NCBI GenBank assembly: GCA_012845835.1
Contig: JABAKD010000002.1
Coordinates: 24,222,518 to 24,286,517 of the forward strand
Direction of reading: 5' to 3'
Origin: Undaria pinnatifida
Lineage: Eukaryota > Sar > Phaeophyceae > Laminariales > Alariaceae
Length of the DNA stretch: 64,000 nucleotides
A model generated the notes under the pieces. The model ran no database searches and was not told the origin of the DNA. It was given only the letters and a program-made list of their open reading frames with translations. Each line of letters opens with the position of its first letter. The stretch's first letter is position 1. The position numbers were made by a program, and so were the translations under genes. This document shows, piece after piece, positions 24,311 through 35,300 of this stretch.

Positions 24311-25010
24311 GTTGTTTTTGCGCTTGTTATTCTTGTGTTTGTTGGTTGTTGGCGCTCGTTTTGTGTCTCTACTTCTTCGTTGTTAGCGCTCATTACGTTC
24401 TTTTTTTTTGCGTGGCTGGAGGGGGGAACTGCTGCACGCACGCCGCAAAAGACAGGTTTACGCTTGTTGTTTCGCTTTTGCTCAGCGTGCTCTTCTGGGA
24501 GCAAGCGAACAGAAAACGCTGTCTTTTGGTGTAATTTAATCGCTGCATTGGGAGGGGGGAGCGAAATATGGCAGGGAAGGGGGGACACCCTGCTCTCCCC
24601 TATAGAGAACGCAACCCGGATCTTCGTTGTCCGCGATAAGCGGTAAGGTCGATCTGTTTTTAATGCTTTTTTTTCTTGGTAAACGAAGCACACTGCTCCC
24701 CCCCCCCGGTCTATCTCGAAAGGGATGCGTGGTCAATGGTCAAGTGCTAAGGCAAGCCACGAATTAACACGCCCCCCCCCCAGGAATGCGGGAGTCTTTG
24801 GTCTTAAGACTACGGCTATGCACGAAATGAGTACACCGCCCCTCCCCCCCTCCCCCCCCCGGCTAACGCTTCCCCCCCTTTCCCCCTCTTACTACCTCCC
24901 AGGTGCTTCTACGTCCGGAGGAAGAGGAGGCGTGGACGTCGGTGAACTGGGAGTTGGTAAAATGTGATGGCATGTGGCTAACGGAGAAAATTTGGGTGGT
25001 TGACGTATGA
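16606..25010 (+). CDS. Protein with two tandem NTF2/DUF4864-like domains, 9 exons, 457 aa
   Basis: Exons are 16606-16960, 18994-19142, 20018-20145, 20759-20852, 21451-21543, 22104-22307, 22842-22988, 24013-24108 and 24903-25010. Phases agree throughout and 1374 nt close on TGA. The protein holds two copies of one domain. Copy 1 has VATVTIQALGRND, GCEVAIRFSSASN, YLDDP, DWDEM and WSVVNMDLVREDGCWLIERLW. Copy 2 has VALTCIISLRQND, GCERVIRFCSPTN, YLTDP, EWDEL and WTSVNWELVKCDGMWLTEKIW and ends at VVDV. A 68-codon linker (PLTVAELFDEDRLEMM) joins them. The pattern (helix, ND, GxE, RFxSPxN, then a strand with a W and GCW) recalls the NTF2-like DUF4864 family of bacteria and plastid organisms; that is a from-memory comparison. 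Function is unknown. Exon 1 (Arg-rich, then VPAFSSTAAVL) may be an organelle targeting region; it is the least certain part, supported mainly by matching phase. A bilin reductase is its head-to-head neighbour. Confidence 0.7.
17496..17601. repeat. 33-bp tandem repeat, 3 copies plus a partial
   Basis: The unit gccttttgcgggtattgata plus taacagcagcacc starts at 17496, 17529 and 17562, with a partial at 17595. It lies in intron 1 of the tandem-domain gene. Its length is a multiple of three, so it reads as an 11-residue peptide repeat on the minus strand, but no gene context supports translation. Confidence 0.9.
18077..18190. repeat. 57-bp perfect tandem duplication
   Basis: The unit gcgtttcgaattgacccatc through gcgcgtccac is present at 18077-18133 and 18134-18190 with no differences that I can see, so it is a recent duplication. 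It lies in intron 1 of the tandem-domain gene. Confidence 0.92.
19756..19960. repeat. Imperfect hexamer repeat (ccgtta/ccgcta)
   Basis: About 200 bp of gttaccgctaccgatatcgc-type hexamers lie in intron 2 of the tandem-domain gene, ending about 60 bp before the acceptor of exon 3. Leu/Pro-rich and Val/Thr-rich frames through it on both strands are by-products. Confidence 0.88.
21797..21832. repeat. (CCCT)n microsatellite in intron 5 of the tandem-domain gene
   Basis: Nine or so CCCT units, one interrupted by tctg, lie in the intron between exons 5 and 6. Confidence 0.85.
24217..24312. repeat. (TTG)n microsatellite, ~32 units
   Basis: A nearly perfect TTG run lies in the last intron of the tandem-domain gene. 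It yields long poly-Leu, poly-Cys, poly-Val and poly-Gln frames that are not genes. Confidence 0.95.
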
Positions 25011-25737
25011 GCGCGGCAGGATCTGCTACCCCCGCTCTCTTCCTTGGGGGTACATCCACCATATGCCTTGTCTCCGCGAGTGTTGCCCGTGCGACAGAGC
25101 GTGTTTTTAGCTGGACGCCTTTCCGTTGTCTACCCGTATTGCATGCGGCAACCTGTTGTATTTAGCTCAATTTTGAATGCGTGGCCACGCGCGGCACTTC
25201 CGTCTGCATCTGTGGTATTTTTGGGTATTTTTCTTCGCTGACGGCAGCGAGCGGGCGAGCGAGTTGCGACAGTGGGAACACAATAGTCAGATAAAGGGAG
25301 GGAGCGAGAGAGCGGCGGGGGGGGGCAGGTTTTTGTGTTGCTACGTTGGCGTTTGTTGTGTTGGCGCTGGTGGCGTGGTGGCGTTTTTTTCCGGGCGGTG
25401 TTGTGATTTGACGCGTGGAGAAAATCGGGGAGGACGTCGTTCGTGAACGACGGGCGGCCGTGCACTTCTCAGTTTACCACTCTGGACGGATATGTAAGAA
25501 ACGTTTGGTATTTTATAAAAATATTTCAAGGACGTAAGCCGTGAGTATTTATCTTAGTAAACCAAAGGTCACTATATTTATGTTCAGGGAGAGCTATCAC
25601 TGATCCGGCATGGATGTTGTGTCACCGGCGTTAGGTCTCGTCGTTTAGTCACCTTTTTGCGTGCCTTTGTTTGCGTGTCTTGACTCGTGGTGGGCGTACG
25701 TTATTGTATATGTTTTGTTCACATGGCGCGACGAGGT

Positions 25738-25786
25738 CAGCAGCACCAGCACCAGCAGCACCAGCAGCACCAGCAGCACCAGCATG
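25738..25786. repeat. (AGCACC)/(AGC) minisatellite
   Basis: About 48 bp of cagcaccagcaccagcagca-type repeats. Confidence 0.85.
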
Positions 25787-26633
25787 AGTGCTATTAAAAT
25801 ATAATTCATTCGTTACGCAGATACGGATCTATCACCTTTCGCATGCCGCGACGACGGCAAAACGCGTGAGCTACGATGGAGGTTTGCGGCTATTTGTCTA
25901 AATACTACTCTCAATTCTGGAGCTGAAGACCTATCCCAAAAAACTGATTTGGAGAAAAGCAAAACTGCTGAGACAGGATGAACGGTCCCATGGCCGAGGC
26001 ACACGACGACAATCGTGCAGAACTAAACGGCCTTAAAAAGTTTCCCGACGATTTTGGGTTAAGGAGCCGCGCCATTCAGAAACCTTTTCAGACGAAAAGT
26101 GTTATGATACCTCTAGATCGTAGCATTCGTCGCGACCAACAAACAATGCAAGCACGAAAAAACGCTCAAACGCTTAACTCAACCACGGCACAGGAGCCGG
26201 AAGGAAGAGGAAGGATGGAAAACTCGGACAAACCTGCGTCTGGAATTTATGTATAGTCTATGCTTCAAGGTGTAGACTTCTGTTTCATCGCGGAGAGTTT
26301 GGCTAGACGCGTTGCACATTCAGGCACTGGCAAGAAAGCGAAACAAACCCCCAGTTTTAGTTTACTTTGCGTCTGCGGTTGATATGGTCTCCCTGGAACA
26401 TCTTGCTTGATTAGTCTAATGTCTTGGAGTACAATTCGTGCGAGTCGACGAGGGAAGAAATAGCTGGAATCTTGCCGCGATAAAAATGAAGGCGCGTGCT
26501 GCAGTGGGGAGGGGGGAAGAGCCTTCCTAAGACCCCGGATTCTGAGCTACGTCTAGGGAGGGAGAAGGAGAAAGGGAAAGTGCGAAGATAATAGAAGGGG
26601 ATGAGCAAAAAAAAACCAAGGAAAATGTCTTGA

Positions 26634-26795
26634 ACTTGTTGTTTGTTGTTTGTTGTTTGTTGTTTGTTGTTTGTTGTTTGTTGTTTGTTGTTGTTTGTTG
26701 TTTGTTGTTTGTTGTTTGTTGTTGTTGTTGTTGCTGTTGTCGTTGTTGTTGTTGTGCTAGTTGTTGTGCTAGTTGTTGTTGTTGTGCTGGTTGCC
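26634..26795. repeat. (TTGTTTG)n grading into (TTG)n
   Basis: About 160 bp begin with heptamers ttgtttg and pass into TTG/TTGCTG trinucleotides. Confidence 0.9.
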
Positions 26796-26921
26796 GTCCT
26801 CACATAAACTCAATGCCGTGTACTCTAGTCAGTGGTCACAAGTCGCTCCAATCGCGCGGAAGAATAATACTTCGCCACAAAAATAATGTAGGAGCAAGGC
26901 TACGGTATAAGGGGGTCACTT

Positions 26922-27217
<296 letters not shown>

Positions 27218-27424
27218 GGAGCGGCTCGGATCCCCTCGCGCGAGTGACCCCCCGCTATTTTCGCGGGGTCTTACACCATTTCGCGCTGTCTTAGTCTTGC
27301 GATAGGAGTAACCCGAAACCCGAAATGGAGTGAGTAGCTACTCGCGCCAAACAAATCACACTTGAATATATTTGTCAGTGAATACTGATTCTTACCACGA
27401 TAGCCCCCCCCGAAAAAAACCCAG

Positions 27425-28265
27425 CGATGTTCTTTAACGAACGTTTCGCGGCTGCTCAACACGAAGAAAGATGCTACTAAAATCATACTTTCATGTATTT
27501 TCTGGTCCGCAAAGGACTACATAGTACTACAGTATCGAACGATGACGTTGGGGTGGCAAGGGGCACCGTATTTCAGGAGACGCGGCCGTGGGCTGGCTGG
27601 TTTCAAAACCGGCGATTTCGTTAAATAAAAGTTGGGGGGGCTACCGTAGAACGACTCTGAGGTACAGAGTTACTCGTTCGAGTGGCGCAAATGACGCGAG
27701 CTACGGCGGGGGGGTCCCATTATAAGGGACCTTTTGTTTGCCGTGGCTTGGGGTTACTCGCGCGAGCAACCCCTGTTTCTGTGCGTTCTGAAAGAGCTCG
27801 TGATGCTTTGAAGTCGCGATGTCCACCCGCAATGGTGCGGTAAGCTACGCTGCGCGATAGAAATCGCCCTAAAGCCTTGTCGTCCGTGAGGTACTGAGTC
27901 ACACGCGCGAGTATGATATGATATGATACGATATGATGTGATATGATATGCTATGATATGATATGGTCAAATCAGGTAGTGAAAAAAGGGGTATCCCCCC
28001 CTAGACCGATTCTACGATAGACCCACCCTCGAACTAGCGATTTTCTCTATCGCACGTTTCATGGCTGCTCGACACGACGAAGACGCCATTAAAATATATT
28101 CAATGTATTTTCTTGTTTGCAAAGGACTATCAAGCGATGGCGTCGGTCGGGGTGGCAAGGGGCACCGTATTTCAGGAAACACGGCCGGAGCTGGTTTCAA
28201 AACCGGCGATTTCGTTGAAGAAAAGCTGGGGGGGGCGACAGTAGAACGACTCCCTACCGTACGCA
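27425..28265. repeat. Two diverged direct copies of a ~240-bp segment
   Basis: The copy at about 27425-27665 matches about 28035-28265. Shared words include ggggtggcaaggggcaccgt, atttcagga and aaaaccggcgatttcgtt, and the ends share gtagaacgactc. A (GATAT)n microsatellite lies between them at 27910-27966. The second copy supports a frame starting MAARHDEDAIKIYSMYF (28061-28411, +) that is broken in the first copy, so a degenerate coding ancestor is possible. Confidence 0.75.
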
Positions 28266-29764
28266 TGGTCGTAGTTCTGGTACATAAAATGCTTCCAAGT
28301 ACATCTCCTAATAACAGCAGCACTACATGTAGGTTACGCGTGCTCGATGCTGTCCACCCGCCGGCTTCTTTCGCGCATTTTTCTCCCCCGAAATCCCGCA
28401 AAAAGGGTTGAAGCGGGACGGACACGCTAACAACGCTCTAGGAGCCGGAACGCTCCTCGCCTCACGATCATAGTTAAACTACAAAGGCCTCGCCATAACT
28501 CTCAGAAACCTACTAATACTAGTACGCAGAGAGGCGGATCTCATGGTATTATTACGTGCGCTCTGACTGGAAACCTATCAGTTTTTTTTCGAGCTTCGTA
28601 TAAATCGAGCATTACGAGGAAACGGGACTTTTACCTTGGTACTATTAACCATGACGCGGATGAAAACAGGTACGTACGCAGCTATCGCGCAGTTACTGCG
28701 GAGGGTGTGCCTCTTGACCGTGCTCTGACCCTGCACTCACTCGAAGAGCTATACTTGCAGTCCCAAACAGTACGTATGCATGTGGAGTGTGGACACCGCC
28801 GTCGAAACAAATTCGCCCTGTCCCCGAACATGGCTACGCTATCTGACCTCGCCCAAGTATCGAAGGCTAGCGAGACAACCATGTAGCTGGGGCATCCTGA
28901 GCCCACGCGCGGGCCTAACTGAGTAATGCTCCCACGTAGCCATTCGGAAAACAAACCAGCAGCACTGACATTTCGCGATGCACGATGACCCCCCCTCTTC
29001 CTAATCCCCCCCAGAAAGCGAACCCCAAGGAAACGAAATAAAGGAAGAACTCGAAACCGCAAGAAACGAAATGAAACTCAAAACTGAAACGAAAAACATT
29101 CGAAACGGAACGAAACCAAATTAAACGAAACGGAAACGCGACGATGCGAAACGAAACGAAACGGGTGGGGGCACCCATCGGGATTCGAGGCGCAATATAA
29201 GGCCTGTGGAACGACCCAGTCCACCATGCTGCGCTGCCTGTGCGCTTCCAATACATACAAATAACAACATAATTTGGAGACAGATCTCATTCGGGCGGAG
29301 GTCGGTCGGCTCAAACAACAGAGTGCCTTTAGCCAGTAGTTAGTACTGTTATTTTACACCTCGGCGATTTTCCACGCGGAGCGGAGATGCGCGCACGGCG
29401 TATTGGCATCGCCCAAGGAGCTGTATTCTCCATCCCGAGCGAAGAATCCCTCCCCCTGTGGCTCGAGCACCGGGTATGATATTTCGGGCAGCCAGACGTT
29501 TAACCCCTGCCCCCCTCCCCCGCCGCCAGACTGCCACAAGCAATGACAAGTCTGCAAAACGCGTCAGGATGGATATCCGAATCACGCACGCCCAACACTG
29601 TCCCCGGGGGAAGATACAAGGGTCATCCATATGGTAAAACAGCCCCTGCCTGGTCTGGAATTACCGGTGCATTGCGCAGACGTTCCCAAGACGTCAACCA
29701 CGCCCACATGTATATACACACAAGTGCTCAAAACGCCGGCTAAACTGTATAGTCAGTTCACACC

Positions 29765-29910
29765 CATCCTCAATTCTCAAGTCAGTTCCGAAGAACTTCG
29801 TTATTCTTTGGGCAGCACAAAGGGAAACAATTGACAACATCCTCAATTCTCAAGTCAGTTCCGAAGAACTTCGTTATTCTTTGGGCAGCACAAAGGGAAA
29901 CAATTGACAA
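29765..29910. repeat. 73-bp tandem duplication
   Basis: The unit starting catcctcaattctcaagtca occurs at 29765-29837 and 29838-29910 and is practically identical. Confidence 0.92.
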
Positions 29911-32349
29911 TTCGCCATTAGGAACTTGTAGGCGAAGGGAGAAAATGGTAAATTCGCCATTATTGCTTGGGCAGGGCTGGAGAAACGCCATTAATTTCTC
30001 ACCTATCACGAAAATCATAAGCAGAAGTACGAGTTCCAGGCAGCCTTACAGCAAAAAAATGGGGGGAGTTATTGCCCTTATCAGGCTACAAAAATAGAAT
30101 AGAAATACCGGTATAATACAGGGTGTGCAGCAAAAGCCCTGCCACTGCACCCACATTTTAGAGGAATAAACTACTTGGAAGTAGAGAGGCGGAAAATTTC
30201 TGCAGTAAACTCTGCAAGGGTTAACACCTACTTGCGCGACCATCGAATGGAACATGCCCCCGCAATAGTGTCCAACTCCCCCAGCAACAGCTCCAGAAGT
30301 TACAGGTCTTGGGCCAACGGGTAAACCATCATTCGGGGGCCGGAATACCTCATGTTTTGATTCGAAGCGCTGAATGTGTAGACTCGAAACGCTACATGGG
30401 GAAACAAGCCGCATCCTTCACCTACGGGCAAAGTGCAGTGTGCAGCGACGGCAGCGATAGAAAAAAAAGAAAAATTGCCGAGATACAAGTCTTGGCCGAT
30501 AATCAATCTACCATGACAGGACCCTTTTGCTGCTTGGCGTCATATTCCATGCTCTCCTCTTTACCGACTCGATAGAGCAACATATTTGCCGGTAGCATGC
30601 TATAGCTGACTGGCTAAGCGACGAGCGCCTCATATTATGCCATGGTTTTATACCTTCGAAGATACGCAGGCAGGGGCGGTTGCTTGGAGTTGTTCGAAAG
30701 ACACGTACAATATTTCGAGGTCGTCGTCACTTCTGAGTAAAAAGGCAGTTTGCTCAGTACGAACTGCTCATGGCTCTCAGCTACTGACTGTGTCCTTGCT
30801 GCACTGTAGTACCCCAAACTATTTTACAAAAAAAAATTCAAGGATGTCAGTTTGTTCATATCGCACCCTTGTATACAAACACGAGTTGGCACTTCTGTTT
30901 GCTAATCGCAGCTACCAGCCAACCAACAATATCTCCAGCCTCATCGCCGGGCACACATCTCAGGAGAACAAAACTTACACTGGGAAACGACTAAACACAC
31001 GTCAATACAATACAAAGCAGCAGCAGCAGGCCAGTCCGGATTGAAACATAAACGCCAACTCTACGATGGCAAACGGCTCGCTTCACCTATTTTTCCGTCA
31101 TCATGAGTCCTTCAGAGCCTTACGGGCCACGTCGGCGTCCGGTCTGATTCGTTAACAAACAAAAACACTCTCCCCTCAAGCGTGTGATCCACTCTGACGC
31201 GCCTATAAACAAACTTTTTTTCGTTGCCCACGCACGGTTGTGCAGCTAAATAAGCCCTGCACATCCTACCAGATGACAACAACCACGTCGAAGAAAGCAA
31301 AGCCCATGTCAATAAGTGCTCATGCCGTAGGCTCCCCCCTTTACGCAGCCGGTGGCTTCTGTTCGCCGGGGAAGTCTCGTGCGGCGACTCTTGCGCGGCG
31401 TTAACGTTCAGTAGGGCAAAATAACCTCCCCCGTTTGTCTGTTGTTTTATGAAACCGCTGCCCCCCCTCGCAGCCTCAACGAACACCGCATCATGCCACG
31501 TTAACCATGACGGAGTCGCCCCAAAACAAAAAGAGGCCCCAAAACAAAAAGAGGGTACCCCCTCAACCGTGACCGCCACCCCAGCCTCAACTCACAGCGC
31601 TATTGACCAAACCCCCAATCAAAACATGACTTGTGTACTTTACTGGTGGTAGAGATGGATGTCGTACAATAGTTTAGTCGATACGACAACAAAAAACAAA
31701 AAACAAAAAATCAAATCAAATCGATTCGATATTCGATATTCGATACTGTACGCACGTCGAAACGTTTCGTTCAGTATCAGCATAAAAATGCAAGGGAGTG
31801 GAGGGCTAAACGTGTTCGATAAGATTGTGTCGGGATTTCGATACATCGAAACCTTCGATACGATATCCAACACTTCGTAGTATATAAGTACGTACAATGC
31901 CAAATCTAGATTATACTCACAAAACCAAGTGTGGAAACTGGCCAACTCACCCATGCCGCCGCTGAGCGGTCAACGCTTCCACGGCCGTGCGACGACGGCG
32001 ACGCGAGGTGTAAAATAAAACAGCAACGAGGCCTGCCCACAGCAGTATTTAATAGCCGACACAAACGCTGGGAGGCCGAACCTAATCCACCTGCCGCCAC
32101 CGCCTTGCCACCAAGGCTCTTGACACCAAACAAAAAACACCAAACAAAAAACGTGTGATTGCCAGTCACCCTCTTGCCAACAAAAATAAACTAAAAGCTA
32201 AAGCGCGATTGCCAACTGCCTTCGCAAGAGCACGTCGCCCCGAGCGAGAGCAAGACCCAACCGTGGCGCACGTAACGCACCAAAATGACCACGCCGTCGT
32301 ACCATCCTCGTTACTTCTAGAGTGGGAAATTTATTTCAGATTCAGATAG

Positions 32350-35300
32350 TTATTGTTGGAGCGCGAAAGTCACCAAGTACTCCGGGTAGCACGCGTCGCG
32401 GCGAACCGCGTACACCGCTGTAGCTCCATCGGCACTGGCACTGGCGCCGGCGTCCCCGTCGAGACAACTCTGCTCCGGTCTTTCCTCCCCCCCTCCATAC
32501 CCATCCATCGCCTCCCAAGTCTTGACAGAGTGCACCGCGGGGGGTGACAGCCCGGTCACGCCCGCAAGCGGCGAAATACCTCTGATTCCGGAATCCCCGC
32601 CGCTGCCGTCGATCAAGGGGGAGGAGGAAACGCCGACTTCGCTGGCCCGCGTCAGGCGGTCCACCGTAGGGTCCACGCCCAAGAACGGGTCCTTTGTGCC
32701 GTCATCGTCGTCAAATGTCCCAGCTGAGGAGGCTCCAGCGGCGATAACGCCGCCGGGTTTGGTCATAATACCTCTGCCACCGCCGCCATGGCCGTTCCCG
32801 CCGGCCAGCCCGGCTGGCGCTTCGGATACGCCGCCAGTGACCGCAGAGACGACGGCGAGTGTGCGAACGTCGCCGTTGACCCACTGCCCATCGCTGCCGT
32901 CGCCACCGCCGCCCTCGCTCTTGCTCCCCGTCGCCTTCGCCAGCGGCGGGGCGAAAGCGACGGCAGCGTATCGCGCTGCCTCGGCGCACCTGACCTGCAC
33001 GCTCGCGGCGCATTTTAGTTGCGGCCCACCCGCTGTTCGCGCGATGTCACTGCTCCCCCCCCCATCGCCGAGCGAATCAGTTGCCCCCACGGTTCTCCCA
33101 CCGGTCTTGCCGCCACTACCGGTAGACGATGCTGTCGCCTCGATTGCCGCCAGCACATCGCTTTCCACAACGTCGCGGGGATCGGCGAATAGCCGGGCCA
33201 CTCTAACGGCGGTTTCGGTTCCATCTCCACGAGCCGCGGTGGCGGCGACGGTGGCATCGGTGGCAGAAGAGGCAGAGATGGCCGCATCGCGCTCACATAC
33301 GAACCGCACCCAGCGCCCTCGATCCTGCAGACGCACGAGCCGGAGAAGGTGCGCCCCCGGCAGGGAACGCCTGAGCAGCGCCTGAATTGCCTCGCCCTCC
33401 CTCTCCGCCGTGCAGGCCTCACTCCCCCCCTTGCCGCCTTCGGAAGCGCCACCAGTCGACGTGGGAAGGTCCACGGCGTAGCACGATTCGAACCAACCCC
33501 TCTCGCTGTCTTCTCCCTTGCGGCCCGCGAGGGCGACGGCGACCCAGTGCGGCTGGTTGCCGGGAGCAGTGTTGGAAACACGGCGAGTTCTCACTGGGAA
33601 CGGGGACCAATGCGGCGGGTAAACGGGCCCGGGGGGCTGATTGAGTGGAGGCATTCGGAAGTAGTCCGACGATAGCGCCTGAGGGAAGGGGTGGCGGACA
33701 GGTCGAATCGTGGTTTTGAGGAAAACAGGGGGGTGGGGGGGTGGATCAGGCCCAGCGAGGTCTACAAGACGGTCTGAAACAACGAAACGAATAAACTGTC
33801 TGCCTGTAACAAGTTTGTAACGCGCCTTTTATGGCCTCCCCGGTCGCCTTGAGCGAAAGACATACAGTAAAAGAGAGTTAACAAATACACAACAAGAGGC
33901 GGGGCAATACTCAGACACGCACCTCCGACACCGTGCACCGCTGCGAAGGGTCCTCCTCGAGCATGCTCCCGAGCAGCTGCAGTAACGCTTGCCGTAGCGA
34001 GCCCGCTTCGGGTCCACGCCCCGCCGGCAGCATCGCCTGCGCCCCACCTCCACTCGACCCGACGCCATCCACAGGCGCGTAATAAGCTGCCACCCCCTTA
34101 ACCCCGCAGCACGCAGCTCGCAGCGCGACCCCGAACGCATACACGTCTGCCGGCTGGCCGAAGGGCTGGCCGCGCACGACCTCCGGCGCCACGGACTCCG
34201 TCGGTGCGCGCGCCAGGGAAGCCGGAGCTGGGGGTCCCAGCTGCGCTCGGCGGAAGCCGGGCTGCCAGGGAGTCGGCGACGCCTGCCGTTCCAGCGAATA
34301 AGAGATTTTAGCGGCGTTCTCCGCTGTTGCTGCCTTCGCAAATTTGGCCGAAAACTTGGCCGAACAAAACGTGGGGACGGTCGTCGCTGCTAAGGTCCCC
34401 GCCTCCGGCGCCGCCACTTTCGCTCCTGCGTCCACTACCAGCGACCGTTTCGGGCTTGGCCGCGCCGCGACGATAATATTTTCGAGGCAGACAGCGTTGT
34501 GGGTCGATCCTTCCGACATGGCGTGGACGGCGGCGAGGCCTCTCAAGGCCTGGACCATGACCACCCAGACCTCTAACTGGGTCCGCTTAACGTCGACCCC
34601 TTCCTCCTCCGCTTTGTCCTCCTCGATCCCCAGGCCCATCGCTGCAAATCCCGTTTCTCTCGCCGGCTCAACGGCACCATCTGAAACTCCCCCTGTCGCA
34701 AACGAAGAACGCACCGCAGCCGCTCCCGTAGCCACCCCCGCCGTCGCAAGCCAGGCTTTCGCGGTCAGCGCCCCCTCAATCGGGACCTCAAGCATGGCCC
34801 GCCCGTCCCGCAACGATACAGCGGAGATGGTCGCAAGTTCAGGAAAGAGTCGGCGCGTTGATGGCGTGAACCGCAGAAGGGTGGCGACGAGAGCTCGCTC
34901 GGCCTCGCAATCGCGGCAGTCGACCTATGACAGTCAACGCGCGCGTCAGGAGTAAGATATGAATTAACCGAGAGGTAAAACGCCAGCATAGAGCTTAGCT
35001 TGTGGCCGTTTATGGGGGGGAGGGTTGTTGAACAAAGACGCGTCGTGCGTTATTGGACGACAGACGTATGCCTGGTACCAGGAAGATACAGCCAGATTTG
35101 CACCCTGCCAGGTATGCACTCGCTCTGCAGGGTTCATGAAGAAGACTCTGTCAAAGAGGCTAGCACTGCCAGTGAGCTTGAGAACCACCATCGTGCAATA
35201 CCCTCTCCCCGACGACGACAGCAGCGCTATAGATAACAAAACAAAAATGCACCACAACTCCATCCGTCCGCTCGCCATTGATACAGGAAAGCTCACGGCA

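Noticed and set aside
24130-24693. Poly-Leu, poly-Cys and poly-Gln frames
   Set aside because: Produced by the (TTG)n microsatellite inside an intron.
31112-31579. 155-codon minus frame near the 3' end of the ankyrin gene
   Set aside because: Includes duplicated ccaaaacaaaaagagg words and no motif; no splice support.
32522-33385. 287-codon + strand frame
   Set aside because: Antisense shadow of the PARP-like exon, Pro/Ser-rich with no domain.
34344-34955. 203-codon + strand frame
   Set aside because: It lies antisense to the kinase-like exon and is a high-GC shadow; the minus frame has kinase landmarks and matching splice sites.
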